A stretch of DNA of 64,000 nt from Powellomyces hirtus (lineage: Eukaryota > Chytridiomycota > Chytridiomycetes > Spizellomycetales > Powellomycetaceae). This document shows positions 21,964-33,101 of this stretch, piece by piece. A program made the translations under genes and the position numbers. The notes beneath the pieces are model-generated. The model had not been told where the DNA came from. It ran no database searches and was given only the letters and a program-made list of their open reading frames with translations. The stretch covers positions 1,054,001-1,118,000 of the forward strand of contig JAHLKG010000007.1 in assembly GCA_025526995.1 (NCBI GenBank), given 5' to 3'. Positions within the stretch are counted from its first letter, which is position 1, and every line of letters begins with the position of its first letter.

Positions 21964-23823
21964 GTTTCATTCTAGAGGGAAGTTTGAGAGGGGGATGGAA
22001 GATAGAGGGGTATTGCAGTTTCTTGCATGGTTTTATAACACCCTACCCTATCCCGCGCGAGAGAGCCTCGAAATTCACGTTTTGCACATGAGCACCCACA
22101 TGAATGAACACACGAGTCCCCTCCTCGCTGATCAAAGGTGGCTTAGCCGCGCGTTCTTCCGACTCATCTCGGTGCACCCTCACGCGAGTCGCAAGTTAAC
22201 ACCCTTCCCGCCATGCGACGTTACAGGAAGAGAGTGTGGTGAAAGAGTCATGTACTGTATGTATTTGGTGAGATGAGCGTAATTTGTGACAGTTTAGGTG
22301 TTGGCCTTGGAGAACTGTGGGATGGTGAAGATCGGTAGCCTGTCGGGAAGACCACTAGTATGGCGGGTTAAGCAGACTCAGGAGCGCTAGATATGTGCGT
22401 CATTATAACTTTTGTGCGTCCTCGACCCCCTCCCACCCTCTATTTTTTAGGCGCATGATCTTACAACTGCCACCCTAACTTTCCCATCCCAAATGCCCTC
22501 TCCCGCAAGAGTACCGAAAGACATTTCAAATGACATGGTATCCATTGTGCAAATGCAATCAGGGTGGGTCCGTCAGCCCACAAAGGTGACAAAGCAATGG
22601 ATATGAGGTCCCGAGTCACAATGTAGTTAGCCAGAAAGGGGCATGGCTTGATTGAACGTTAACGTACTGTGTGCGGTTATGAATGCCCGAATGGCGCGCG
22701 TGAGACAGAGATACAAGCTTTGGAATTGAAACATGCTGTGGGTTTTTGCGAAAATTTATGTGCGCTTCTTCTGGGTCGATCGAGTGGAATTGGAGGAGGG
22801 AGGTACAGTCAACAGTACTACATTTCAGAAATGCTGCTCGCATGGTCACTGCGCTTGTATACATGAGGGCTTGGAAATGACCCTGAAATAAGATGATCGT
22901 CTAGATGATGTGTACCAGAACTTACTTCGAACTGAAATTTTCTAAAGCAAACTGTTGAAAGCATTATTCAAAACATGAAACAGTTGCACGTAGCCCTGAG
23001 GGATCGTCTTTGCTACATGAGCTACGCACTCGCGTGCATACCCGCGGAACTGTCAGTACTCCGCATTTCCAGCAACGTACAGAGAATGAAAATTAACGGC
23101 AATGATGAGGCTTCCTTGCTGCCCCTTAACAAAACCAAACAATTATCCCTGACATGAAGCATCACGAAGATGTATATGTGACAATACAAATCCCTACCGC
23201 AGCGGAACACCTACCCACCCGTCGTTGAAAGCCAAAAAAAAATAAAAATCTGCGGATTACCAAACCCCAATTCCCTCCAAAAAGCAAAAAAAAAGGCGCG
23301 CCGCCCGCGCGTGAGGTAAGGTGCGTAATGACAAAAACGCCACGCTTCACTCTATTTGCATACTGGCATCATACCGCACGAGACTTTTTATGTTAGGTAA
23401 TCCGCCGGAAATTGGGCAGTTGACAGTATTGCTCGGGGGACGATCAAAACATCACACCTACACTGACAAAGAACGCAGACCTATTCGTTTACTGTCAGGC
23501 TCTTTAGTACGTCACCGGGGCGCATTCTTTTTCATTTTATGTTGGCTGTACGAACATCACAATCGACGTACCATCCTCGTCATCAGCACAAAATTTGTTT
23601 TCAGCGATTCGACTATCACTGAAGAGTCGCTAGACGGACCCCGTCGTGCCGAACGAAAGTCGCTTCACTAGTACCTTTCAAACGAGAGGGGAGTTCTTGT
23701 GTGTATTAATTAGAGAGAAAGCCCGCACGGGTGGGGGCGTCGATACAATACCGTACAGTACACGACAAAACTCAGTCGCCAGCTCGACTAGCCTGACCGC
23801 TCGCTCGCTCGCAAATCCCAGCC
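21964..23823. other. Gene-free stretch of about 1.9 kb
   Basis: This interval lies between the divergent GH43 gene and the MAP4K gene. It contains A-rich runs (about 23236-23300) and only short open frames without recognisable content. It probably holds both promoters. No repeat family or RNA gene is seen. Confidence 0.45.
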
Positions 23824-26800
23824 ATGTCAGCCAAACGGGCGCTCAGTGGGATCGCGACGAAAGAAGACCCGGATACGCTGTATGAGTTGATGGAGCATAT
23901 TGGGACAGGAAGGTACTGTCGGAGGATGGGAGCTGCGCTTTGTGAGAACTGTGATGTGGGATCTGACTTGATGATTTACATGAACTTTTTGTGGATTTCA
24001 GTTATGGGGAAGTGTTCAAGGTACCAATTACACGCAACAACCCCTCACCGTTCCTCTCCACCACCCCCCACGCACCCCAACCCCCACATTCTCTCACACA
24101 CTCTCCACCCTACTAGGCGCGCAGCCGCACGACGGGCGAAATGGCTGCCATCAAAGTCATCAAGCTGGAAGCCGGGGAAGAGCTGGACGAAGTACTGCAC
24201 GAGGTCAATTTCCTGCGCGACTGCAATCACCGCAATGTGGTGTCGTATATTGGATGTTATATGAAACGCGGGACGGTCAAGGGGCAGAAACATATTTGGG
24301 TACGGGTGGGATGATGGGTGGCGAGATGGGGAGAGTGGTTGTGTGCTCACTTTCGCTGTTTTTCTTTTATACTTTTTAATGATGCAGATTGTGATGGAGT
24401 TCTGTGGAGGCGGGTCGGTCGAAGCTGCATACAAGGGTACGCATTCCCTACATCAACCAACATCAACGACATCGCGGCCTTGAACCCATCCTCAACCATT
24501 CCATTCGTCTCGCGCAGGACTCCGCGGCCCGCTTACGGAACAAGAAGTCGCCTGCATAATAAGGGAAAGCCTGATAGTAAGACAAATGAGGGTTAATTTC
24601 CCGCTCGAGAGTAGAGGGGTATTGAAGGAGATTTTTTTTGTGGTGGATCCAGGGACTCTCGTTTTTGCATTCTTGTAATAAGATGCATCGGGATATCAAG
24701 TGTGGTGAGTAGAGTGCGGGGAATGCCCAGATGAGGTTGATGGCGAACATGGATCTGATGTCTATGTTTGATTTGTGTAGGTAACATCCTCATGACCGAG
24801 ACGGGACAGATCAAGATTGGTGAGTGACTTGACATACACCGACATATGCGAACTCACTTGCGGATGTGTGTTCCCCGGGGGCTACAAAGGGAAAAAGCGA
24901 TAAGAACACTGATAATGCACGTCCCCATCTTTTATTTCCCCTCCTCTCTTTGTGACTTGCAGCCGATTTTGGAGTCTCAACACAACTGACACGGACATTT
25001 TCCAAACGCCATACATTCATCGGCACACCGTATTGGTAAGAGCAACAATAAAGGGATGGAAGCAAGGAAAAGGAGGAGGGGGGGCGATGATCTAACGTGA
25101 TGTGGGACTTTTCGCTTTTTCTTTTTCCTGCGATGTGTGTAGGATGGCGCCGGAAGTCATCACGGCCGAGCAGCAGGGGACTGCGTATGATTCACAGGTA
25201 CGTGGAAACGTTGGGGTGTCGCTCAGCACACAGGGCACAGACACACTCACACTTCAACCAAACCGCACACTCACTCCCTCTGTCCTTAGGCCGACATATG
25301 GTCGCTGGGCATCACGGCCATGGAAATGGCCGAATGCAGCCCGCCCATGTTCGACATGCACCCGATGCGAGTCCTGTTCATGATTCCGAAACTCGACCCG
25401 CCGACGCTCAAAGACAGCTCCAAATGGTCCGAATCGTTCCGGAATTTCCTCCACATCTGTTTGGAAAAGGACCCAGATAAGCGTCCGACTGCTGATCAGT
25501 TATTGCAAGTATGGGTCACTTTTCGCTGTCACAGTGGCTTGCTCTTCTGGTAGCGAATTCGACAAGGAGGAGAGAAGAGAAATTGACTGATCGGCATTTG
25601 TGTGTGTGTGTTCTTGTTTTTCTGTCATTTTCCAGCACCCGTTCATGAAACCCGTCGGCAACGCCTCCCTGATCGTGACCGAGCTCGTCGAGCGCACGCG
25701 GGAAGCCAAACGGCAACGCGCCGCATCTAATCTCAAGAACCCGCTGTTTGCGCAGGCCGGTGACGAGGAAGACGAGGAGGACGATGAGGATGATGAGGAT
25801 GAGGACGCGCGCGCAAAGGCGGAGACGGTGAAAAAGAGAGCGACAACTCAGAAAGTGGAGGTTACCACCGCGGTGTCACCAGTTGAGCAGGCGTTGCAGA
25901 GAGTTAATGTATGTGTTTCTCGGTGTCTATGTCTTCGGAGGAAACCTCAGGCTACCATCCCACTGATCTTCGCTTCACACTTGTCGCTCCGGGGGGTTTT
26001 TTTTTCTTACCCGGTCCTAGCTGGACGCGCGCAACGACTCCAAAACCAACACCATCAAATCGATCACGCACACCAGCGACTCGCCCGTGACCGACGACGG
26101 CTTCGACACCACCACCAGCACCGAGCGGGAAAAAACCATCAAAAAACCATCCATCCCAACGCACCTCAAAGACGAATCCACCGCGTTCGCACCGTTCGTC
26201 GAACGCGTGCCCGCTGCGGATAGTAGGGGAGGCACGCTGGATGGGAATAACAAGTCCCAGCGGAAACCGGTGTTTAAGGCCAGCAGGATGTGTCGGTTAA
26301 CGATCAAGGTCAACTGTGCAGAGTTTTTGGGTAGGTTGGGTCGGTGGGGGTGCAGGCTTTGGTTCGGAACCGTGGCGCTGGGATCCACTCATGTTTTGTT
26401 GATGTTTTTTTTTTTTTCCTCTCCCCAGGCGACACGCTATTACTAGGTACCGACGACGGCCTGTTTGGATTCGAGACGAAAGGTACGCGGGCATACACTG
26501 CAGAAATTCCCCAAATCTGTACTGATAGGGTACCCTAACCCTTTTCATTCTTTTATAGACAAGGACTCGAAAATGATCCCGCTCTCAACCCGCCGCTACG
26601 AGCAGATCAATGCTCTGGAAGACCTGAATATCATAATATCCCGATCAGGTGAGGAACTGAACCCTCAAAAAAGACCCAAACATTGACTGATAAGACGATT
26701 CACGAAACGTTTTATTGATCATATTCTGGGTCTTTGGCTTCATGACGCCGCTCGCCCCCCGCAGGCAAATACGACATGGTCTCGACGCACGACCTCACCT

Positions 26801-27853
26801 CCACGACGAAATTCAAACGAAAACAAAAGTTTGAAACAGAGACCAAACTCAAGAAAATGAAGGAGACGAAAGGGTGTCAGTTTTATTCAATAGGTAAGCG
26901 GGCGGGCCCGTTGTTGTGTGCGTTTGTTGTTTTTTTTGACGATTGAATACAGACTCATGTGGATGTGCGGTGTTTTTGGTTTTGTCTGATATATAGCGAA
27001 AATCAAAACATCGATATACCTGTGTGTGGCCACCCCAAAATCCCTCCTGGTGTTGAAGTGGGCGCCGCATCCGTTAAATCGGTTCATGAAGCTCAAAGTA
27101 ATTATCTTACCGGCCCTTACATCAATCACCCTGGACCCCCCGACTCACATTTTTTCCCGCCCCCAGGAAATCATGGTCGATTTCCGCGTCACGTCCCTCG
27201 ACATTACCGAATCGCCGACGGGGGAACTCCGATTGTACGCGGGCACAGCCACGCGGTTCAAAGTCGTGGATCTGCAGACAGTCACGGTGGAGGAGATTGT
27301 GGTGCCGGGCGTTACGGAAGACAAGCTCGGGCAGCCTGTGCGCGGGGTGTTGTATGAGAATCTGTTTGTGCTGTGTTATGAACGTAGGTGGTGTGTGTGA
27401 ATGTGCTAGGAGTCGGAGATGGGCAAGTGGGTTGTTGATTCTTTTTTTGGTCTTTTTTTTTTTTGCGGATTAGATATGGGCATCATGACCAAACTCCACC
27501 TCAACATGAAAGAAAACCGGACACTCACGTGGCGAAGTCCACTTACATTCTCAGGTGCGTAACGTACCGTAACTTTCCTTCCTCCTCCTCCCTTCTCCTT
27601 CTTTTCCTCAACTAATCCTTTATGTCGTCCCCCAGATAAACTCGGCAGCGACTACCTCGTCGCGGGCTCGACGGGGGTGGTCGACGTGATCAACAGCGAA
27701 ACGGGCAAGATTGTGCACGTGTTCGAAACCAAACGGGACAAGATCCGGTCGTTGGGCCTGTTGGTGTGTAAAGGCGAGAAACTGTTCCTTTTGGCCGAGG
27801 AGGAGAAGGATGGGATGAAGACGGCGTCGATTATTTTGATTGAAGTGAATTGA
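23824..27853 (+). CDS. Germinal-centre kinase MAP4K (HGK/TNIK/MINK-like) with CNH domain
   Basis: Nineteen short exons join in frame to 769 residues, with donors and acceptors from 23912/24002 to 27554/27636. The kinase domain (about residues 20-290) has GTGSYGEVFKARS (P-loop), AAIKVIKL (Lys), HRDIKCGNIL (catalytic loop), IADFGVSTQLTRTFSKRHTF, and GTPYWMAPEVI (activation segment). MAECSPPMFDMHPMRVLFMIP is nearly diagnostic of the animal HGK/TNIK/MINK/HPK group. A short acidic linker (GDEEDEEDDEDDEDED, near 25758-25808) follows. The C-terminal half (from about residue 460) has CNH features such as SRMCRLTIKVNCAEFLGDTL, LLGTDDGLFGFE and YLCVATPKSLLVLKW. Animal relatives activate MAPK cascades and bind small GTPases through CNH. 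The exon 5/6 join (RESLIGLSFLHSCNKMHRD) removes an intron with several in-frame stops. Confidence 0.9.
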
Positions 27854-28056
27854 CATTTTAATATAAAATTGAATATCTGGAATTCGGACTTTTTTGGGGG
27901 GAGAAACATCATTTTTTTCTTGGGAGAAAGGTGCGTGTTTACATTGGGAGAGTCGAGACGGCATGCGACTTGAAAGCGTTTGTGGGCGAGAACCCGAACT
28001 GTTTGATCACAGCGGCAACGTTTTCCGCACTCAAATAAAACGCCGATCCTCCAACC

Positions 28057-30021
28057 TCACTCGCGCATCGCCCGCATCTGCCTCCGCTCCCCCAGCGTCT
28101 TGCGGTGATACTTCAACAACGGCTGGCGGCCCGCCCACTGCACTATCTCTTCCAGTTGGTGGAACGACGGGAAGTCCGAGTCCGGAGCGGGTGGGGTGGG
28201 TGCCAGTAGTGTCTCATCTACTCAAACATTTGCAAATCCCATACACAAAACAAAAAAAAGGAAATGTAAGTAACATTGCATGCATGAATTGGGCGGTTTC
28301 AGATGCTCAGATGCTTATGTTTACGGTGAGCTGAGGTGTTGCAAAAACCCACAATTACCATCTACCCCGTCATCCGTACATATGCGATGCACGACCCTGA
28401 GTGTCGACGCGTGCAGCGTGGACGCCGAGAGTCGGTCGCGGAAGGAGCGGATGGCCACCTCTAAAAAATAAATTCCATATCCCCAAAATCAAGCGAGGGA
28501 GTGAGAAAAAAAACAGAAAAAACGCCCTATTTCCTCTCTAGAAACGAGGTGTAGGACAAACAGCCCCTTACGTTTCATCCACAACACATCGCCAATCTCG
28601 AGTCGCTCCAACCACGGCGTCAGGGCTCGCCACAGGGTGACGGGGAAATACGACATGGTTGGGTCGGCTACTAGGAGCGAGCCCATGGGGACCGTCGTCG
28701 TCGTAGTAGTAGTAGTGGTAGTAGCAGGCCCTTTTTTGCGTGCAGGTATTTCCATGTATTGGATCGGATGCAGTTGGATAACGACGCAGAGGAGGTTGCA
28801 GCGCGTGTTGGGTGTGCAGTCGATGAGACGGGTAAAGGGGAGGAGGAGAGTAGGGGGTGCCGCGTGGGTGCGGGTGGAGAGGAGTCGGTGGAGAGAGTCC
28901 GGGTGAGAGTGCGGTTGGGTGAGTTGGGTGTCGGGGGTGAGGATTTGCGTGTGATCGTCTTGTGTCGCACAACCTGCAGATTCAACACCGTGGGCCATGT
29001 TGTGATGCGACACCGCAGGGTGGTCGTGTGTCGTACGTGCCGATACGGCCTCGGTGGTCGTGGCACTGGATGCAGCCGACAGCTCACCATGCTCGTCATC
29101 GGTGTTCTGATGATCATCATCACAGTCAACCGTACTCGGACACGTCATGGTCCCACTCTCGCTCGCCATCCCGTCCTGCCCACGCCCACCATTCTCATAA
29201 ATAGCCCGATCCGATCTGACAATCCGCATACAGCGCGGATCGAAACGGCCGAGATTCACATCAAGACCGGATACCAGCTCCAGGCTCGGAAATGTGCTTC
29301 CACCACCGCCACCGCCACCGCCACCTAGGCCTCTGTCCGCGGAGCTCGGGGGCGCCGTTTCGGATGCGACCGAGAGCTCCAGGAGCGGTTTTCCGTGAAC
29401 GGGGATCGATGAGGAAGACAACACCAGGTGCGGGGGAGCTGATGGCGACAACACAGTAGCTGTCGAATCGACCCCCGCCTGTGGTGTGGAGAGAGCCAGC
29501 AAGTCCCGGTTATTAACCGCAAAGAGGCCGTCGAACATGGACGCCATGTAGAGACTCAGCGACCTCTCCATCGATTCCTCATCCCTATCCACTTCCTCAC
29601 TCTGCGGCGTGAGATGTGCTGCAGGGCCAGGGTTGGACACGAACGTCTCCACCTCAACCGCCCCGTCCACAGCAGCACGCCGAACCCGTTCGCTTTCCGT
29701 ACCCATCCCCGCGTCCATCTCGCTCCAGCGATTCAACTCCAGGGTTCGTGTGCGGGTTTCGCCACCGCGTGCCCCAGCGATGACAGACCGCGCCAGGCGG
29801 CCCCACGCAGTCGCCTCTGCATTCGGGCCAGCATCGTCTACCCTCCACGAGCCATCTATGAGAGCAAAAGTAAAGCTGGTGCCGCGAGCAGTTGAAAGTG
29901 CCGCGGGGGGCTCCCCACTGACGTCGATGGGGGACGCGGAGACATGGGCGGAGGGTGGGAGAGGATATAGAACAAGAAGCGTTTGAGATTGAGCAAGTCC
30001 TCTCCCTTCTCCTCCCTCCAT
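28057..30021 (-). CDS. OB-fold protein, possible shieldin-2 (SHLD2)-like
   Basis: Three exons (30021..28572, 28460..28359, 28217..28057) give 570 residues. The N-terminal 330 residues are mostly low-complexity, with a Gly run (about nine Gly near 29310-29336) and Asp/His/Thr-rich stretches. A likely OB fold lies toward the end: TRLIDCTPNTRCNLLCVVIQ, a Thr10 insertion, LLVADPTMSYFPVTLWRALT, PWLERLEIGDVLWMKQV, then AIRSFRDRLSAST. The order (strand, D-x-T/T-L-W, L-x-x-G-D-x-x, R-x-F-R-x-x-L) is typical of single-stranded-DNA-binding OB folds. It is reminiscent of the C-terminal OB domains of SHLD2, the shieldin subunit that protects broken DNA ends. The C-terminus is FPSFHQLEEIVQWAG, then a basic tail. 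The OB fold is fairly likely; the SHLD2 link is tentative. Confidence 0.45.
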
Positions 30022-30682
30022 ATACGGATTCCGCACAAAGGGAAAGCGTTCTTGACGGTACCGTATCGCTCAGCCCTTCCCGCTACTTTTCTCCTGAAAA
30101 GCACGAGAACCGTCGGGCGGAGGGTGTGCATGTCACGTGACGCATCTGCTGACTCACGCGATGTGAGCGCGTTGTGGAGTAGGATTGGGGCACCACACCG
30201 CTTATCGATTCGTGGGTCACAAATATGCCATTCATTTGCCACACCTCCTTTCGCTTCCGTTCATCCACTCTGGCTTGTCACAGTGTCGTTTTATCGATAC
30301 CTCTAGGTGGGGTTACCGCCACGCGTACAGTACACACGAGTGAATGAATGAGAAGTGCCATGTGGCAAAAGAGAGAGGCAAAAAAAAAAAAAGGTGTTTC
30401 TTTGCTCCTCCATTACCAAATACATATTTTCCCGGTTATCCGAATCTATGCAGGATATGATAAAACCCCTCACACACACATCACAGTTGCTCAAAAAACC
30501 GCACTCTGCACACCTTTGGTTTCCTCTGCCAGCTGTTCTCATTAGAGAATAACATAAACATAAAAAATTAACACACAACAACCTCACATCAAACCACCAT
30601 TTTGTTCTGCAGTAACAGACAGTCTATTCCCATTGCATCAATTCCCCACATCCACTTCTTCACCATCTTGCACACGGGCACT
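30022..30682. promoter_or_regulatory. Divergent promoter region
   Basis: These 661 bases separate the OB-fold gene and the plus-strand unknown gene. They contain A12 (about 30380-30392), CACA-rich and AT-rich segments. No element was verified. Confidence 0.35.
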
Positions 30683-31576
30683 ATGCCGTCCACCTCCCGC
30701 GCGCTCGCCGCACTGTACGCATTCCACACGGACACACCCCCCAATTCACTGTTTGCCCACTCGATGGCCGAAGCGCAGGCCGCCGCCGCCGCGGCGGGCC
30801 ACCACCACCAGCGTCAACCGACACGTCAACCGACAACCACCCCCCCGCGCCCCCGCGTCGCGGTTGCGAAGCCGTCTATGCATATGGACCACCATACCGC
30901 GGAAGCGCAGGTGGCGAGCATGTACACCAGCGACGAGGGGGTGGCTGCCGCGCCGGATAGTGTGAATGAGGATATGGTCAATGAGGCTGTGGTGGAGGTA
31001 AAGTCAAAGAATATGCGCGGGGTTTTCTCTTCTTCTATGTTGCGGAATGTTCGTTGGTTGGGTTGGGGAACCAACCATCGAAATTTGAGCTAATCTCTCA
31101 TCTCACCAAACCTCTATTTTTCTGTTTTTCTTTTTTCCTTTTTTTTTCTCTTCACACCACAGACTTCGGCCCATCGCACCGCCTCCATCCTCTCCGAACT
31201 GCACCGCCTCGCGTCCTCCTCGCCATCGGGCGGCGTCGCGTACGAAGAAATCGTCGCCATGCTGCTGATCGAAGCGCGGCGGATCCAGTGGGAAAAAGCC
31301 AAACACGGGCGCACCAACAACAACACTGTGTACAACACCCACTCGCGGGTCGCGCCCCAGCGTTTATCTACGGGGAAATCACCACAACCAGCATCAGCCC
31401 GCGGGAGCGAGACGGCGCGTGAACAGGCGCTGATGAAGGAAATGTATGGCCGCATCACGGCCGCCGGCGCGGCGGATGCGGAGGGCATGTTGGATGTATT
31501 GTTGAGGGAAGCCAAGGCGATCCAAGGCGAGAGCAAAGGGAGGAGGGGGCGAGATGCGGTGAGGGCCAAACTTTGA
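30683..31576 (+). CDS. Unknown protein, two exons
   Basis: Two exons (30683..30997, 31163..31576) give 242 residues. I do not recognise the family. The first exon starts MPSTSRALAALYAFHTD and includes an Ala run and a His/Gln/Pro/Arg-rich segment. The second exon is largely helical and charged: HRTASILSELHRLASSS, YEEIVAMLLIEARRIQWEKA, then REQALMKEMYGRI and GMLDVLLREAKAIQ. An in-frame ATG lies 27 codons upstream (30602), but the later Met fits composition better. The frame is kept exactly across the GTAAAG...CACAG intron, which supports a real gene. Function is unknown. Confidence 0.55.
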
Positions 31577-31951
31577 GAGGGTGTATACTGCGCTGGAGAG
31601 TATATCGTCGTCATAACCCATTTTTGTGTTGTTGCTCGTGTCGGATTCCGGTTGGGTTTTTCTTGTATCTTCTTCCCCCATAAAGTTTGTCGTCCAAATC
31701 CCAATTATAACACCGTATAACAAACTCACAACTCGCACTCCAGACATGTTTTGCCTCGCAGAGATCATCAGAACACTCTGAATTGATATCATTTCTGATC
31801 CCCTATCTCACACAATCCGCTGGCAAGCCGAGAGATGAACACCTGTGTACAATTGTAAATGTTGGATATGGACGACTTGCGGCGCGCCCGTGCTTCCGTG
31901 AGTTGAGACAGGCGTTTTTTCTTCTTTTATTTTTTTATTTTTATTTTTTTC
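31577..31951. other. Convergent intergenic region
   Basis: These 375 bases lie between the unknown gene and SUB1. They include a T-rich run (31917-31952) immediately after the SUB1 stop on its strand. Confidence 0.4.
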
Positions 31952-32700
31952 CTATGATTTGGCTTCTTGAGCTGTAATAGCCTCGTCAATGTCCGCAAAA
32001 TTGGCTTTCATTGTCGCCCAAGCTGGATGCGGATAGTGTTAAAAAGAGTGAGTCCACCACACCAGTCGGTCTCCAGCGACTTTTAATCCCACAAAGGGTG
32101 TTTCACTTTACCAGCTGGAGATAAGGCAATACCTACCAATGAAAAATGATTTGCTTTGTTAGACAAAGTGTTACGCATGAATGCGCATTGACACGGCCCC
32201 GAAAAATGGGGGCAACGCACCCTTCTTTGTCGGTTTGTCCAGGCCGTCCTTTTTGTCTGTATAGTCTGTAATGTAACGCGTTTCGATAGGAGAGGGGCAG
32301 AAGACGGGAAAAGTTCGTGAGAGAGGAGATTATGTGTGAGGAGGGTTGTTTTTTGCGTTACATTCACGAATATTGACGAGCGTGATTCCCTTGAACTTTG
32401 TGAGTTGGAAAAAGAATGAATAGTAGTACATTAGAGTCTGCGCCTCGTAAAAGGGTCCACATGCGCCAAAACTCCACTAGCCAGCCTCCTTACTTGCGAC
32501 ACAGTCAACTTCCTCTTCCCGTCCAACTGCAGCGTATACGGTTGATCATCGTCGTTCGCGTCGCATGGTTCATTCTCCGTTTTTACTTTCTTAGGTGATG
32601 GAGCGGTGGAGGCGGCGTCGGGCTCGTCCTCGGCGTCTGATGCGTGGGTGCTGGATTGGGGGTCATGTTTGAGTTGGGTGGCGGGTCGTTTTGGTGGCAT
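31952..32700 (-). CDS. SUB1: Transcriptional coactivator p15/PC4 (Sub1)
   Basis: Five exons (32700..32494, 32395..32362, 32265..32221, 32132..32112, 32022..31952) join to 125 residues. Three of them are 45 bases or shorter and would be missed by simple ORF searches. The N-terminal half is a Lys/Asp/Ser-rich disordered region with PSPKKVKTE, a likely nuclear signal. The PC4 domain follows: YTLQLDGKRKLTVSQFKG, ITLVNIREYYTDKKDGLD, KPTKKGIALSPAAWATMKA and DIDEAITA. This matches PC4 (R-x-V-x-V-x-x-F-K-G ... D-I-R-E-Y-Y ... G-K-K-G-I-S-L-x-x-x-Q-W). PC4/Sub1 binds single-stranded DNA and helps RNA polymerase II initiation and elongation. The product is of normal size for a fungal Sub1. Confidence 0.93.
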
Positions 32701-33101
32701 GATTGTAGGTTGGTTTTGGTTGTTGTCGGAATTGAGCAAGGGAAAAGGGCTCTTGGGGGCATTGACTCATTTATTCATTTTGCCATATGTGGTTAGATAG
32801 AACTGTGGGGGTAATCTAATACACAAATCGAACCCATCCACACTACCGTAGCTGACACAACAATTCCCGTGAGTCCCAGTGATGGGTTTCTGGCGGATGG
32901 AGCGAGGGAGACGCTAAAAGCGAATGTTCTTTTTGATGGCTTTGGTGAAACATGTGACTCATTATCTCCTCTGGTCGGTCCAGCCCAGCCCGTCAATTCG
33001 TTTGTTTGTCAAGAAATTTTTTGTCCAAAAGCATACTTGGTTCTTCACTGTGACTTTTCGACGTCTGTGGTCATTGCAACCCCCCGCCTCCCCGCGCGCA
33101 A
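32701..33101. promoter_or_regulatory. Divergent promoter region, SUB1 / 481-residue unknown
   Basis: These 401 bases separate two divergently oriented start codons. No motif was verified. Confidence 0.35.

Noticed and set aside
23321..23671. 116-codon plus-strand frame upstream of the MAP4K gene
   Set aside because: Composition is not protein-like, no family is recognised, and it lies in a presumed promoter region.
28489..30036. Longer reading of the OB-fold gene starting at 30036 and ending at 28489
   Set aside because: The start there is GTG rather than ATG, and the frame runs through a GTAAGG donor into intron; splicing to 28460 restores a coherent OB-fold reading.
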